Assembly (NCBI GenBank): GCA_905182325.1
Contig: CAJJBD010000005.1
Coordinates: 1-64,000, forward strand
Source of the DNA: an uncultured Planktomarina sp.
Lineage (GTDB): Bacteria > Pseudomonadota > Alphaproteobacteria > Rhodobacterales > Rhodobacteraceae
Reading direction: 5' to 3'
DNA: 64,000 nt
The notes beneath the pieces were generated by a model. It did not search any database and had not been told where the DNA came from. It saw only the letters and a program-made list of their open reading frames with translations. Within the stretch, counting starts at the first letter, position 1. Each line of letters starts with the position of its first letter. Below, piece after piece: positions 40,293 through 51,176 of the stretch. A program made the translations under genes and the position numbers.

Positions 40293-41627
40293 TCACCAAT
40301 TATTACGGAACCACCGCATGGCGTGGCGTAAAGGCTGCCCAATAATTTCTGCCTGCATTACATCAAAATCCCACCATTCATCTTGCGGGTTTGCTGCAGT
40401 AAGTGCTAGCCCAACAACTCCAGAAAATGCAGGGCCAGTTGCGGCTTGCGGCAACCCTTGGACCCTGACAGGGCGTCCTAATCTTACATGTTGTCCTAAG
40501 ATCCTTGCCGCCAGACCATCTAAGCCTGGGATTTGACTTGCCCCACCTGTAAGGACGATTTGCTTTCCAGGTAGACTATTAAATCCTGCGGCATTCAGAC
40601 GGTCTCTTACATCTTCCAAAATTTCTTCCATCCGTGGACGAATGATCCCGATCAACTCAGATCTACTAACCTGCCGTCGGTCGTGTTCCCAGTCACCGCT
40701 AGTCCCTTCTGTTTCTATCATTTCGCGATCATCCATGCCAGTTGCCATCGCTCCACCATATATTGTCTTAATACGTTCAGCAGTCGACATAGGAATTTTT
40801 AATCCCATCGAAATGTCACTAGTAACGTGATCTCCACCTAAACCCACACTGTCAGCAAATATCTGATGTTTTTTAAAAAAAATAGAAACCCCTGTAGTAC
40901 CCCCCCCCATATCAATGCAAGCAGCACCAAGCTCCTGTTCGTCTTCAACTAAAGCTGATTGTCCAGAAACATAGGATGATGACGCTACGCCAGCCAATTC
41001 CACATCACAACGTTTCACGCAGTAGTTCAAATTTTGAATTGCAGTCTCTTTTACAGTAACAATATGTAAATCTGTAGATAACTTCTGGCCAGAATGGCCG
41101 CGCGGGTCTGTCATCCATGAGCGTTCATCAAGAGTAAAGTTGACTGGTTGCGCGTGCAACACAGTTCTATTCATTCCAAATTCCGGCAAGTCACAAGCAG
41201 CCAAAACTCTTCCAATATCATGTGACTCAACAACCCCATCTTGAATCAAAACCTCACCAAAAACACCGTAGCTTTTTGGTGTGGCACCTGAAAAGCATGC
41301 AATTGTATGATCAACTCTTACACCAGCCATTTTTTGGGCTGCTTGCAAAGCTGTACGAATAGCACGCTCCGTCTCAACCATGGACTCAATTTCACCAAAG
41401 CTGATACCCCGAGATTTAGTAGTGGCAGCCCCAATCACACGGAAAGTTGATTGTCCCGCCATGGAACCAATAACCTCTCCAGACAAAATTTTATCTGAGC
41501 TATCAAAACGAAGAATTAGACAGGCAACTTTAGAACTGCCCACATCTAAAACTGCAATGACTCCACGTTGGATCGCAGATTTCCGCATCCCACGCATTGC
41601 ACGCTGAGTATTATATAGATCATTCAT
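40293..41627 (-). CDS. ftsA: Cell division protein FtsA
   Basis: Actin-like protein that anchors FtsZ to the membrane. The 444 residues contain the phosphate-1 motif AVLDVGSSKVACL, the ACIDMGGGTTGVSIF phosphate-2 loop and the ILTGGASQIPG motif. A C-terminal basic amphipathic tail (LRHAMRWFRNNW) fits the membrane-targeting sequence. The ATG has GGAGG 6 bases upstream and overlaps the ftsQ stop by 8 bases. A run of nine C (plus strand, 40900-40908) encodes the GGG of the phosphate-2 loop and is a possible slippage site. Confidence 0.96.
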   Translation of the reverse strand: MNDLYNTQRAMRGMRKSAIQRGVIAVLDVGSSKVACLILRFDSSDKILSGEVIGSMAGQSTFRVIGAATTKSRGISFGEIESMVETERAIRTALQAAQKMAGVRVDHTIACFSGATPKSYGVFGEVLIQDGVVESHDIGRVLAACDLPEFGMNRTVLHAQPVNFTLDERSWMTDPRGHSGQKLSTDLHIVTVKETAIQNLNYCVKRCDVELAGVASSSYVSGQSALVEDEQELGAACIDMGGGTTGVSIFFKKHQIFADSVGLGGDHVTSDISMGLKIPMSTAERIKTIYGGAMATGMDDREMIETEGTSGDWEHDRRQVSRSELIGIIRPRMEEILEDVRDRLNAAGFNSLPGKQIVLTGGASQIPGLDGLAARILGQHVRLGRPVRVQGLPQAATGPAFSGVVGLALTAANPQDEWWDFDVMQAEIIGQPLRHAMRWFRNNW

Positions 41628-42546
41628 TTTGATCCTCCAGAAGTGTAGCAATTTTTGAGGTTTTCATATTTTTAAGAGCTATGGGCCGTATCCGGAGAGT
41701 GGGCCGCCTAGGGTTGCGAAAATCTATTACTGAAATATCACGCTTAAACAGGTTTTGAGCCAGGCCCAACACTATTGCTTGAGACAAGGCCAGCTCAGGA
41801 CCATTCTCTGGTAGTGCAATAGTCTGGCCATCTAGCAAAATTAAATTCCAACGGCGCTGGCCCACTCTGACGAGACCTCGCAAGCGATGCAAGATTGGAT
41901 TAGCGTGCACTAGTATAGATTGGGCCTCCGCCAACACAGCTACTGCGCCCTTACCTGCTATCAAAGGCAGATTACCAAAATCTACTCGATACATAATATT
42001 GCGCAAAATTTTTCCATTGTCTGAGACTAGCTTTAAACCGTCCTCATTTCGCCAGACAAATGCAGCAGGGATTTCCAGTACTTTTATTGATAACAATCCA
42101 GCAGCAGAGACCGCAACCACGGCACTCTCAACGGATGGAATATTTTCAATCGATTTACGCATTTCATCCAAATTAAGTTTGAAAGCGCTTATTGGAAACA
42201 AACTACCAAATTTTGTTTGGATATCCTGCTGAAGAAGAGGAGAGGCCCCCTCTATACTGAGAGCGTCCAAACGGTATTCTGGCTGACTTTGAATGGAAAC
42301 TTGTGCGTCATTTAGGATACCGCGTACATAATCCCAATTTTCCGCTTTAGATAAAAACATGAAAGCAAACAAACATATTAAAAAAACAGGCAGGCCAATA
42401 CGTATTACGACCCGAAAGACTGGTGTTAACCAAAGCCTTTGCAGGCGATAACTAATTAATGATGGTGCGGGATCCACTGACATTAATTCATGTTGGCTAA
42501 TGGCATTGCTTAGGTATCTTCTGTGATTGGATCTCAGCGATTGCAT
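41620..42546 (-). CDS. ftsQ: Cell division protein FtsQ
   Basis: Bitopic divisome protein linking early and late division components. The 308 residues have a cytoplasmic start, one membrane segment (about 44-66), a POTRA domain beginning at YRLDALSIEGASPLLQQDI, and a beta domain. Its start lies inside the last codons of ddl and its end overlaps ftsA, so ddl-ftsQ-ftsA are tightly coupled. Confidence 0.94.
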   Translation of the reverse strand: MQSLRSNHRRYLSNAISQHELMSVDPAPSLISYRLQRLWLTPVFRVVIRIGLPVFLICLFAFMFLSKAENWDYVRGILNDAQVSIQSQPEYRLDALSIEGASPLLQQDIQTKFGSLFPISAFKLNLDEMRKSIENIPSVESAVVAVSAAGLLSIKVLEIPAAFVWRNEDGLKLVSDNGKILRNIMYRVDFGNLPLIAGKGAVAVLAEAQSILVHANPILHRLRGLVRVGQRRWNLILLDGQTIALPENGPELALSQAIVLGLAQNLFKRDISVIDFRNPRRPTLRIRPIALKNMKTSKIATLLEDQNE

Positions 42547-43448
42547 GAAGCGTCCTCAACCAAGAATTTACAGAGTTCCACAAATGGCATTCCGACAGAA
42601 GCAGCCTGTTCTGGAGAAAGTGACGTTGGGGTCATGCCAGGTTGGGTATTTGTTTCAAGCAGTATCAGCCCAGCCACACCCTTATCTTCATCCCAACGAA
42701 AATCAGTCCGGGAGATCCCCCGGCACCCCAAAACTTGATGAGCTCGCAATGCGTAATTAAGACAGGCATCAAAAATAATTTTTGGAAGTTTTGCAGGTAC
42801 TATATGCTTTGAGCCACCATCCAAATACTTTGCATTAAAGTCATACCAGTCATCTGTTAAAATATCTGTCACAGTCAATGCCCGCTCTCCAACTACGGTA
42901 GTGGTCAATTCACGTCCTGGCACAAAGGCTTCTATCATAAGCGTCTCTGGCATATCGTTTGTAAGTTCTGGCGGCATCTTTTTATCGTCTGTTACAAAAT
43001 AAACTCCAACAGATGACCCCTCATTGTTAGGCTTGATTATATATGGAGTTGCCATTGGATGCTTTTTTGTAACGGAATTACGGGCAACCAAAAAACTATC
43101 CGCTACCGGTAGGCCAATTCTTCGAAAGGTGTCTTTAGTCCTCTCCTTATTCATCGCTAGGGCGGAAGGCAGAACACCAGAGTGGGTATACGGCAAGCCA
43201 AGCCATTCAAGAATTCCTTGCACACAGCCATCTTCACCCCAGCGGCCATGCAAAGCATTAAAGACAACATCTGGATTTACTTTTCGTAAACTTTTTTCAA
43301 GATTAACATCAGCATCTATTTCGACAACGTTATAGCCTGCCTGCCGCAAGGCGGTGGCACATTCTTGGCCTGTCGAAAGAGAAACACTGCGCTCCGCGCT
43401 TAGTCCACCCATCAATACCGCCACAGTCTTGGGAGTCCTGCTCGACAT
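42534..43448 (-). CDS. ddl: D-alanine--D-alanine ligase
   Basis: Makes the D-Ala-D-Ala dipeptide for peptidoglycan. The 304 residues are an ATP-grasp enzyme with VLMGGLSAERSVSL at the start, the NALHGRWGEDGCVQG loop, the ATP-binding IIKPNNEGSSVGV and the metal-binding LLETNTQPGMT. The ATG at 43448 gives MSSRTPKTVAVLMGG; a GTG two codons upstream is the alternative. The end overlaps ftsQ by 13 bases. Confidence 0.96.
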   Translation of the reverse strand: MSSRTPKTVAVLMGGLSAERSVSLSTGQECATALRQAGYNVVEIDADVNLEKSLRKVNPDVVFNALHGRWGEDGCVQGILEWLGLPYTHSGVLPSALAMNKERTKDTFRRIGLPVADSFLVARNSVTKKHPMATPYIIKPNNEGSSVGVYFVTDDKKMPPELTNDMPETLMIEAFVPGRELTTTVVGERALTVTDILTDDWYDFNAKYLDGGSKHIVPAKLPKIIFDACLNYALRAHQVLGCRGISRTDFRWDEDKGVAGLILLETNTQPGMTPTSLSPEQAASVGMPFVELCKFLVEDASCNR

Positions 43449-43518
43449 ACCCACTGTTCTCGCTTCAATATCTGGCCCTCTTAGGGACCCTTGTTATCGC
43501 GATTTTAAATCACTTTTA

Positions 43519-44442
43519 TTACTTATTGGGTTCTCCAACCCTTATTAACTCCCACTCTAACGTCAAACCACAGTTATCGTAAACCTTTTTTCGTACTAAT
43601 TCACCTAATGCCTCGAGATCATGAGCCGAGGCTGACCCATTATTGGTAAGAAAATTTGGGTGCTTTACTGACATTTGTGCACCACCAAGTACCTGGCCAC
43701 GGCAGCCTGCCTCATCAATAAGTTTCCATGCTTTAAGTTCATGCGTATCAGAAAACCGACCAGTTGAACTGAAACCTGCTGGATTTCTAAAAGTGCTGCC
43801 GGCCGTTCGATCTTTAGTTGGCTGCGTTTTATCGCGACTTGCTAACTGGTTTTCCATTCGTTTATGCAGGTTTTCTGGCGTTTCAGTCCCAAGACTTCGT
43901 AAAGTGACTTCTGTAATAATCACTTCATGCATTAGATCTGACTCGCGATAACCAAATTTCAAATTTTTATTACTGAATTCTACTTTTTTACCCTTGCGAT
44001 CCACACCTTTGGCAGAAATAAATACATCAGAAAAGTAGGATCCATAGCATCCAGCATTCATCTTTAAGGCGCCCCCAATTGTACCAGGAATTGTACGTAA
44101 AAACGTTAAATCAACTCCTTTATCAGCTGCCCTTCGCGCAACGTGACTGTCTAAGATAGCAGCGCCACAATGCACTAAGTTACCTTCGAATATAATATCA
44201 TTGAAGCCTTTTCCCAGGCGTATAACCACTGCACGAACACCACCATCTCGTACTATAATATTTGAACCGACACCAATTGGAAAAATTGGCACCTCTGACG
44301 GCAAGCTATATAAAAAAGTTGCCAAATCTTCTATGTCTGCCGGTTGAAAAATATAATCAGCCGGCCCGCCAACGCGCAACCAGGTAAATTCTGCTAAATC
44401 CCGATTTGGCAAAAGGCGGCCCCTCGGCTTTGGAACTTGCAT
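43519..44442 (-). CDS. murB: UDP-N-acetylenolpyruvoylglucosamine reductase
   Basis: FAD- and NADPH-dependent reductase producing UDP-N-acetylmuramate. The 307 residues show the FAD-binding [13 protein letters not shown], the [21 protein letters not shown] loop and the catalytic serine in AGSTFRNP. This is the type I form with FAD-domain and substrate-domain in usual order. GAGG lies upstream of the ATG. It is preceded by a 304-base gap after murC. Confidence 0.96.
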   Translation of the reverse strand: MQVPKPRGRLLPNRDLAEFTWLRVGGPADYIFQPADIEDLATFLYSLPSEVPIFPIGVGSNIIVRDGGVRAVVIRLGKGFNDIIFEGNLVHCGAAILDSHVARRAADKGVDLTFLRTIPGTIGGALKMNAGCYGSYFSDVFISAKGVDRKGKKVEFSNKNLKFGYRESDLMHEVIITEVTLRSLGTETPENLHKRMENQLASRDKTQPTKDRTAGSTFRNPAGFSSTGRFSDTHELKAWKLIDEAGCRGQVLGGAQMSVKHPNFLTNNGSASAHDLEALGELVRKKVYDNCGLTLEWELIRVGEPNK

Positions 44443-44746
44443 ATCAGTTAGACCTCGCGACTACTTTTTTTAGATCGGTTCATGAGTTTCAAGTCAAAGA
44501 GTGAAGGGACACAAATTAAGATCAAAAACAGAACAATGAAAAGTCATTTTTAATTTGAATATTTAATCTCTGCAGCTTTTAGACTTGGTACATATAATAT
44601 TTTAAGCGTTTGAATGTTAAAGTTAACCATTTTTTGCCCAAAATTAAATATTTTAGCCATATCTATTTGGTCAAACACACGCCAGTTTTAGCTTTGGTAG
44701 GCCTGCCGACATCAAATCTCAGCTTTATCCTAATAACATAATTAAC
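44443..44746. other. 304-base gap between murC and murB, no gene seen
   Basis: Strongly AT-rich. No open frame with a ribosome-binding site is seen on either strand. Related Rhodobacterales often carry a small DUF2484 membrane protein gene here; I find no trace of it. The gap may hold an internal promoter for murB-ddl-ftsQ-ftsA. Confidence 0.6.
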
Positions 44747-46138
44747 TTAAACACCATCACTTACGAGTTTATGAACCCAAGTTGAAATAGAACCAGCCCC
44801 CAAGCAAATTAACATGTCGCCAGGCCGGCATTCCAAAGAAAAGAATTCAGCCAAAGCTTTCTCATTTTCCACTGAAACGGTATGGCGATGACCATGCCTG
44901 ACCAAGCCGGAAACTAGATCCTCACGATCAGCACCTTCAATAGGCGTTTCGCCAGCAGCAAAGACATCTGTAATTCCCACAACATCTGCGTCATGAAAAC
45001 AGGCGCAAAACTCTTCAAATAAATTGTCTAGTCTGCTATAGCGGTGCGGCTGGTGGATTGCCACAATTCTACCTAGATGGCTCTGCCGCGCCGCTTTTAA
45101 AGTCGCTAAAATTTCAACGGGATGGTGGGCGTAATCATCAATTATTGTTATACCATTAATTTCAGCAACCTTGGTAAATCTACGGTTTACTCCTTTAAAA
45201 TCTTGTAAACCAATCCGTATCGCTTCACTGCTCATCCCAAGATGCAGTGCCACGGCGACAGCCGCAATAGCATTAGAAATATTGTGTTCACCCGGCATTG
45301 GCAAACTACAATTTGAAATAATTCTTCCATCCCACAAAGCAATATCAAAATGCGATACACCTTCAGTATAAATTAAGTTGACCGCCTGAACATCTGCTTG
45401 GGCATTAAAGCCATAGGTCATAATGCGTCGATCTGTGATGCGGCCAACTAGCGCCTGCACTTCATCGTGGTCAGTGTTGCAAATAGCTAATCCATAAAAC
45501 GGTATATTATGTACAAACTCAAAGAAGCCCTGACGTAAATTGTTAAAATCTCCCCAATGCTCCATGTGCTCAGGGTCAATATTTGTAATTATCGCTATTG
45601 TTGCCGGCAGGCGGTTAAAAGTTCCATCACTTTCGTCTGCCTCAACTACCATCCATTCACCTTTCCCCGCCCGAGCGTTAGAGCCAAAAGCGTGAATAAT
45701 TCCTCCGTTGATTACGGTCGGATCAAAGCCTCCCGCGTACAATAGAGTGGATACCATAGTGGTAGTTGTAGTTTTCCCATGCGTACCTGCAACAGCAACA
45801 TTAGACTTCAGCCTCATCAACTCTGCCAACATTTCGGCCCGACGCACAACTGGCAAACCTCTTCTCCGTGCTTCATCAAGCTCCAGGTTTCCTACCTTAA
45901 TTGCTGTTGAAACAACAACAACTTCGGCGCCAGCTAAATTTTCCACAGCTTGACCTACATAAATCACTGCTCCAAGTTCTTTTAGTCTCTCAGTAATTTT
46001 TGAACTTTTAAGATCAGATCCTTGAACTATGTACCCTTGGTCCAGCAAAATCTCTGCAATACCAGACATGCCAATCCCACCAATGCCCACAAAATGTATA
46101 GCGCCAATATCTCCAGGTAGTTTTGTTACATTCTTCAC
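44747..46138 (-). CDS. murC: UDP-N-acetylmuramate--L-alanine ligase
   Basis: Adds L-alanine to UDP-MurNAc, the first step of the peptide stem. The 463 residues start with the Mur Rossmann motif [16 protein letters not shown], followed by the ATP loop [11 protein letters not shown] and the late [10 protein letters not shown]. The start is GTG: it comes two bases after the murG stop, AGGGG lies upstream, and it gives the normal length. Extending the frame upstream would run deep into murG, adding 46 residues without family similarity. Confidence 0.96.
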   Translation of the reverse strand: MKNVTKLPGDIGAIHFVGIGGIGMSGIAEILLDQGYIVQGSDLKSSKITERLKELGAVIYVGQAVENLAGAEVVVVSTAIKVGNLELDEARRRGLPVVRRAEMLAELMRLKSNVAVAGTHGKTTTTTMVSTLLYAGGFDPTVINGGIIHAFGSNARAGKGEWMVVEADESDGTFNRLPATIAIITNIDPEHMEHWGDFNNLRQGFFEFVHNIPFYGLAICNTDHDEVQALVGRITDRRIMTYGFNAQADVQAVNLIYTEGVSHFDIALWDGRIISNCSLPMPGEHNISNAIAAVAVALHLGMSSEAIRIGLQDFKGVNRRFTKVAEINGITIIDDYAHHPVEILATLKAARQSHLGRIVAIHQPHRYSRLDNLFEEFCACFHDADVVGITDVFAAGETPIEGADREDLVSGLVRHGHRHTVSVENEKALAEFFSLECRPGDMLICLGAGSISTWVHKLVSDGV

Positions 46139-46139
46139 A

Positions 46140-47234
46140 CTAAATACCCCTAACGAGATCATGGATAATAGCGGCAATATCAACTGCTGCATTTGGCTTT
46201 GCACAGGCAAGGGCAGCATCGGCCATAGACTGGGCTTTCTTACCATCGTTAAGTATAGTTTGTATTTGATCGGCAACGTTCTCAGGGGTGAATTGATCTT
46301 CTGTTAAAAGTATAGCCGCTCCCGAACTAACAAGCTCTTGAGCGTTTGCCGTTTGCTCATCACGGATTGCAGCAGCAAGAGGTACCAAAATAGACGGACG
46401 TCCAATAATTGATATATCAGCTATAGATGAAGCACCAGATCGACTTACCACAAGTTGTGCTCGGTTAATACGATCTGGAATATCATGAAAAAAAGACTGT
46501 ACATCTGCCCGCACACCAATTTTTGCGTAAGCTTCAGAAACACGTTTGCAATCTTCCACCCGAGCTTGCTGACTCACACGCAAATTTTGACGTATGGGCT
46601 CTAAAAGTAACGCCACCGCTTTTGGAATAATATCTGAAAGAATTTTAGCACCTTGTGAGCCACCAATAACCAACAGATCCATTGGATAGTCACCTGGTTG
46701 AATGTAGCATGATCCGTGTTTTTTTAAAACCGCTTGACGCACTGGATTACCTACGTATTGCACTTTAAGGTTTTTTGGAAATCTCGTCGGACGAGTGCCT
46801 GATATTATTTTATCAGCGCGTGACGCAAACAACCCATTTACTCTACCTAAAACACCGTTTTGTTCGTGTAGCATGCATGGAATACCTAACGTTATGGCGG
46901 TACCCATTGCCGGGATAGCAGGATAGCCTCCAAAACCTACGACAACATTTGGGCGTCGTCGGCGCATTCCTCTATACGCAGCAAAAATACCCGTTAAAAT
47001 ATAAAATGGAACAAAGATTTTATTAATCAGTCCCGGCCGAGCAAAGGTCCCACTTGAAACAATCTCGACAACAACTTCCTCTGGAAAGCCAGCAGAATAT
47101 TGAGAGCCCCGAGTATCAGTAGACAAGATAACCTGCCAGCCTCGCAAAAGCATAGTTTCAGCCACAGCCTGCGCTGGAAACATATGTCCTCCAGTCCCAC
47201 CAGCAGCCAATACCAACACTGGGGCATCATTCAT
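46140..47234 (-). CDS. murG: UDP-GlcNAc:undecaprenyl-pyrophosphoryl-MurNAc-pentapeptide transferase
   Basis: Peripheral membrane glycosyltransferase that forms lipid II from lipid I. The 364 residues have the glycine-rich [10 protein letters not shown] loop at 14-23, [10 protein letters not shown], and the UDP-GlcNAc-binding [13 protein letters not shown] in the C-domain. It begins 3 bases after the ftsW stop and ends 1 base before the murC start, so the order ftsW-murG-murC is tightly coupled. Confidence 0.97.
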   Translation of the reverse strand: MNDAPVLVLAAGGTGGHMFPAQAVAETMLLRGWQVILSTDTRGSQYSAGFPEEVVVEIVSSGTFARPGLINKIFVPFYILTGIFAAYRGMRRRRPNVVVGFGGYPAIPAMGTAITLGIPCMLHEQNGVLGRVNGLFASRADKIISGTRPTRFPKNLKVQYVGNPVRQAVLKKHGSCYIQPGDYPMDLLVIGGSQGAKILSDIIPKAVALLLEPIRQNLRVSQQARVEDCKRVSEAYAKIGVRADVQSFFHDIPDRINRAQLVVSRSGASSIADISIIGRPSILVPLAAAIRDEQTANAQELVSSGAAILLTEDQFTPENVADQIQTILNDGKKAQSMADAALACAKPNAAVDIAAIIHDLVRGI

Positions 47235-47237
47235 TGA

Positions 47238-48398
47238 TTAATATCCACGCATTGCAGCGCTTAGGGCGCCCTGAGGTCGGCTACGTGTGAAGGCCAAAAT
47301 CATTCCCAAAGCTATACCACCGGCAATCAAGGATGATCCACCATAACTCACAAACGGTAACGTCATGCCCTTAGCGGGCAATAGTCTTACTGCCACACCC
47401 ATGTTAATCATAGCCTGAAAACCGAAAATGGTAATAAGTCCAGTACCAGCTAGCCTAATAAATAGGTCTCTTTCTTGTAGAAGACGACCCAATGTGCGTA
47501 GAACAATGACAGCAAAAAGAATGACAATTACGAGTACCATTAATACTCCATACTCTTCGGCAGCCACTGCAATGATAAAGTCAGTGTGGGCATCTGGTAA
47601 TGACCACTTAACTGCCCCCTCACCTGCACCTACCCCGAATAAACCCCCTTCTCTGATAGCATTTGCCACATATCCTAGTTGAGTAGTAGGATCTACGTCA
47701 GCTGATAAATAGCCATCAATACGCCGGGCAAAATGTTCACTATAGTGATAGGCAAAGAAACCAGATAAAATAGTGATCCCAGCCATCGAGATAATTAATA
47801 AAAGTGGAGCACCTGCGCAAAAATACATAACCCCCCACGCGAACACGATCAAACTTGCTTGACCAAAATCAGGTTGCAGTACCAAAAAAACAGCAATTAC
47901 CATAGCTACCGCAAAAGAGATCAAACGGCCAGGTGGTCCATTTATCTCAAAAGAGGCTGATATTAACCAGGCCGCAAAGACAACAAAAGCTGGTTTAATG
48001 AATTCCGACGGCTGTATAGAAGCGAAGCCAAGTGAGTACCAACGGGTAGCTCCTTTTCCAAAGTCAGTTCCAAAAAGTGGTAAAAACGCCAAAGATACAA
48101 ATGCCATTCCAAACGCAATGGTCGCTAAACGTCTTATTGTTGTTGGTGACAACATTGAAGTAATGATCATTACCATCAGGGAAAGGCCGCCAAAAACAGC
48201 TTGTCTTTCCACATAATAAAAGCCTGGCAGACCATTTCGTTGTGCAAGAGGCGGTGAAGCTGCCAATGCTAAAATCATACCAAATATAAATAAAAACAAC
48301 ACACTCGCCATCGTCCAACGATCGACGGTTCGCCACCACCTAGGGAGAAGTGGATCACGTACCTCAACTGGTACGGGCCCATGCACCATTTCTGTCAT
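47238..48398 (-). CDS. ftsW: Peptidoglycan glycosyltransferase FtsW
   Basis: SEDS-family membrane glycosyltransferase that polymerises septal peptidoglycan with FtsI. The 386 residues have about ten membrane segments and conserved SEDS stretches, including QPSEFIKPAFVVF and the late GMTLPFVSYGGSSLIA. The ATG with AGGCGA upstream gives MTEMVHG; an ATG nine codons earlier lacks a ribosome-binding site. Upstream, a plus-strand flavoprotein gene separates it from murD, so ftsW must have its own promoter or be read through the antisense of that gene. Confidence 0.95.
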   Translation of the reverse strand: MTEMVHGPVPVEVRDPLLPRWWRTVDRWTMASVLFLFIFGMILALAASPPLAQRNGLPGFYYVERQAVFGGLSLMVMIITSMLSPTTIRRLATIAFGMAFVSLAFLPLFGTDFGKGATRWYSLGFASIQPSEFIKPAFVVFAAWLISASFEINGPPGRLISFAVAMVIAVFLVLQPDFGQASLIVFAWGVMYFCAGAPLLLIISMAGITILSGFFAYHYSEHFARRIDGYLSADVDPTTQLGYVANAIREGGLFGVGAGEGAVKWSLPDAHTDFIIAVAAEEYGVLMVLVIVILFAVIVLRTLGRLLQERDLFIRLAGTGLITIFGFQAMINMGVAVRLLPAKGMTLPFVSYGGSSLIAGGIALGMILAFTRSRPQGALSAAMRGY

Positions 48399-48521
48399 AT
48401 CTAAATCGCCTGTACTGCGCCCCATTTTTTTGGGATCTATGGTTTATTGTTACCATACTTTAAAAAAAATTCTAGTGCCAATACTCTTGCCATATGCGGC
48501 TCAATAGGAAAGTCACATTAC

Positions 48522-49712
48522 ATGGATTTTGATACAGTAATTATTGGTGCCGGTGCGGCTGGAATGATGTGCGCCGCACAGGCCCCTGGGCGTTGCTTAG
48601 TGATTGAACACGCAAAAGTTGCAGGCGAAAAGATCCGAATAAGCGGAGGAGGGCGGTGTAACTTTACTAATATACATACTTCCCCTGAGAACTACATCAG
48701 CCAAAATCCACATTTTGTAAAATCAGCTTTGGCCCGTTACACGCAGTGGGATTTTATTGATTGGATAGCTCAAAATGGTATTGCATACCATGAAAAAACT
48801 CTTGGTCAGTTATTTTGCGACACCTCAGCTAATGAGATTATTTCAATGCTGACAACAGCGATAGAAAACGCCGGCGGGCAGGTTTTGCTGAACACCTCAG
48901 TCCAAAATGTTGTAACTATTGAACAAGGGTATACCCTTAATTTAAATTCTCCAAACGGCCAGACAAGTATAGACACACATAATTTAGTGGTAGCCTGCGG
49001 CGGCAAGCCAATTCCAAAAATGGGTGCAACTGATTATGGTCTGCGTTTGGCGCAACAATTTGGATTAAGTATTACGCGTACTTATGCAGGGCTGGTGCCA
49101 TTTACATTTAGTGGCAAACAACAAGAGGATTTCAACGAGATTAGTGGCGTAACAGTACCTGCGAAGGTTTCAACAAATATCGCAAGTTTTGATGAGGGAA
49201 TTCTTTTCACTCACAGAGGTTTATCAGGACCAGCATCTTTGCAAGCCTCTAGCTATTGGAAGCTAGGTGAAAATATCACCATATCCTTGCTAGACGAGTC
49301 GCGACTAGAAACTACAATTAAACTGGCTAAGGAAAAAGAAGGGCGGAAATCACCTCATAATATTTTAACGCGCCTTTTGCCAGCGCGACTAGTGCCTAAA
49401 ATAATTAAAGATCTTGAGTTACCCGCCCGCATTGCTGATGTTGATACTAACCAATTGACGAAACTCTGTAACCGGCTCAGCGATTGGCAACTGGCGCCCT
49501 CTGGTACCGAAGGTTACCGCACAGCCGAAGTCATGGTGGGAGGTGTTGATACCAATGGGTTATCATCCAAAACAATGATGGCTAAAAATCAGAAAGGTTT
49601 GTATTTTATTGGAGAATGTGTTGATGTCACTGGCTGGCTAGGCGGTTATAACTTTCAATGGGCGTGGTCATCAGGTTGGGTTGCAGGCCAATCCATCCGT
49701 AACTTACTTTAG
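48522..49712 (+). CDS. HI0933/BaiN-family NAD(P)/FAD-dependent oxidoreductase
   Basis: A 396-residue flavoprotein: FAD-binding [13 protein letters not shown] at the N-terminus, the family-specific [16 protein letters not shown] motif, and a C-terminal [22 protein letters not shown]-contact. Members are poorly characterised; one, BaiN of Clostridium, acts in bile-acid metabolism, which is not implied here. It lies on the strand opposite to the surrounding cell-wall genes, divergent from ftsW and overlapping the murD 3' end by 9 bases. The ATG 25 codons into the longest frame matches the family start. Confidence 0.88.
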   Translation: MDFDTVIIGAGAAGMMCAAQAPGRCLVIEHAKVAGEKIRISGGGRCNFTNIHTSPENYISQNPHFVKSALARYTQWDFIDWIAQNGIAYHEKTLGQLFCDTSANEIISMLTTAIENAGGQVLLNTSVQNVVTIEQGYTLNLNSPNGQTSIDTHNLVVACGGKPIPKMGATDYGLRLAQQFGLSITRTYAGLVPFTFSGKQQEDFNEISGVTVPAKVSTNIASFDEGILFTHRGLSGPASLQASSYWKLGENITISLLDESRLETTIKLAKEKEGRKSPHNILTRLLPARLVPKIIKDLELPARIADVDTNQLTKLCNRLSDWQLAPSGTEGYRTAEVMVGGVDTNGLSSKTMMAKNQKGLYFIGECVDVTGWLGGYNFQWAWSSGWVAGQSIRNLL

Positions 49713-51113
49713 GATCATAGCTGAAGCCAAGGCACTAACCTTTTCAATAAAATCATCGCCACGTGCTTCAAAACTATCATATTGATCAAAACTAGCAGCA
49801 GCAGGTGACAACAAAATAACGTCGCCAGGACTGCTTTGAGCGAAAGCGGCATTTACGGCGGCTACCATTGTCGTACAAATCTCATTTTCAATCTGTAATT
49901 GAAGAGCAAATTTTTTGGCATCCTTACCAATTACATATGCTTTTATCACTGTGTTCATTTTAGCTTTTAAAGCCAGAAAATCACCCTCTTTTTTTAAACC
50001 GCCACATATCCACCGAATGTTTTTGAATGCGCCAAGAGCTTTAACAACCGCATCCACATTTGTCGCTTTGCTATCATTTACAAACTGAACACCGTCTATT
50101 TCCCGCACTAGTTGACCACGGTGAGGAAGGCCCAAAAAACTTTTAAGTCCCTCTTCTATTACACGAGGAGCCACATTCAAACTTCGCAAAACCGCATAGG
50201 CGGCACAAGCATTTTGATGATTATGTTGGCCGGATAGACCCTGGACATTACGCAGGTCAACGGATGCAATCTGTCGTCCTTTACGGCTTTCAGATAAAAA
50301 CCCTTTTTTCGCTGTGACCTGCCATCCATACCCCTTTGGTTTTTGCACAGAAGCTACCCGTATAACACGTTCGTCACTAACACTTTCTGCAAATTGAGAT
50401 GCCAAATACTGCCCCTCCAGTTCATCTACTCCTATTATTGCATAATCCGGACTGCCCTCAGAAAATAGCCTGCGTTTAGCCGCAAAGTAGCCACCATAAC
50501 CGCCATGGCGCTCAAGATGGTCTTCTGACAAATTTGTAAATACCGCTATGTCAGGAGTTAAGCTCCGAGCCAGCTCAGTTTGATAAGAGGAAAGCTCCAA
50601 AACGACTAGGCCTCCATCTTCTGCTGGTTCCAAACCAAGGACCCCCCGGCCAATATTTCCCCCAATTTGGCTTTTTTTTCCCGCAACCTTAAGTAAGTGG
50701 TGTATCAATGTGCTTGTAGTAGATTTTCCATTAGATCCAGTGACGGCCACAACTTTTGGTGCTACGTCAAAATCCTGCCAACTTTCGGTCGCAAACGAAC
50801 GAAAGAATAGACCAATATCATTATCAATTGGAATGCCTAGACGAATTGCTTCTGCGATTGCCACATGCGGCTTTGGATACAGATGTGGAATGCCAGGTGA
50901 CGTGACCAAAAGATCAATTCCATTGAGGCCACCCCTCATTGGATCCATGCATATAAAACCATTTTCTGAAGCGCGTGAGCGACCTTCCGCACCATCATCC
51001 CAACAAAAGACATTGGCACCACCCTCCAACAAAGCTTGCGCCGCAACCAATCCAGAGCGCGCCATGCCCAAGACCATAACAGATTGATTTTTAATTCCTT
51101 GGACTACTATCAT
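49704..51113 (-). CDS. murD: UDP-N-acetylmuramoylalanine--D-glutamate ligase
   Basis: Adds D-glutamate to the peptide stem. The 469 residues start with [14 protein letters not shown], and contain the ATP loop [11 protein letters not shown] and [22 protein letters not shown], the MurD-type substrate region. An AGGTAGG precedes the ATG. It is 63 bases downstream of mraY on the same strand. The 3' end overlaps a convergent flavoprotein gene by 9 bases. Confidence 0.96.
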   Translation of the reverse strand: MIVVQGIKNQSVMVLGMARSGLVAAQALLEGGANVFCWDDGAEGRSRASENGFICMDPMRGGLNGIDLLVTSPGIPHLYPKPHVAIAEAIRLGIPIDNDIGLFFRSFATESWQDFDVAPKVVAVTGSNGKSTTSTLIHHLLKVAGKKSQIGGNIGRGVLGLEPAEDGGLVVLELSSYQTELARSLTPDIAVFTNLSEDHLERHGGYGGYFAAKRRLFSEGSPDYAIIGVDELEGQYLASQFAESVSDERVIRVASVQKPKGYGWQVTAKKGFLSESRKGRQIASVDLRNVQGLSGQHNHQNACAAYAVLRSLNVAPRVIEEGLKSFLGLPHRGQLVREIDGVQFVNDSKATNVDAVVKALGAFKNIRWICGGLKKEGDFLALKAKMNTVIKAYVIGKDAKKFALQLQIENEICTTMVAAVNAAFAQSSPGDVILLSPAAASFDQYDSFEARGDDFIEKVSALASAMILK

Positions 51114-51176
51114 GCCTACCTACTCCAAAAAATAATGTGTTCACGGCAGAATCTAAAACTAATGTTGAATCTCAGT

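Noticed and set aside
44443-44746. DUF2484 gene expected between murC and murB
   Set aside because: Searched both strands by eye; only AT-rich sequence with frequent stops.
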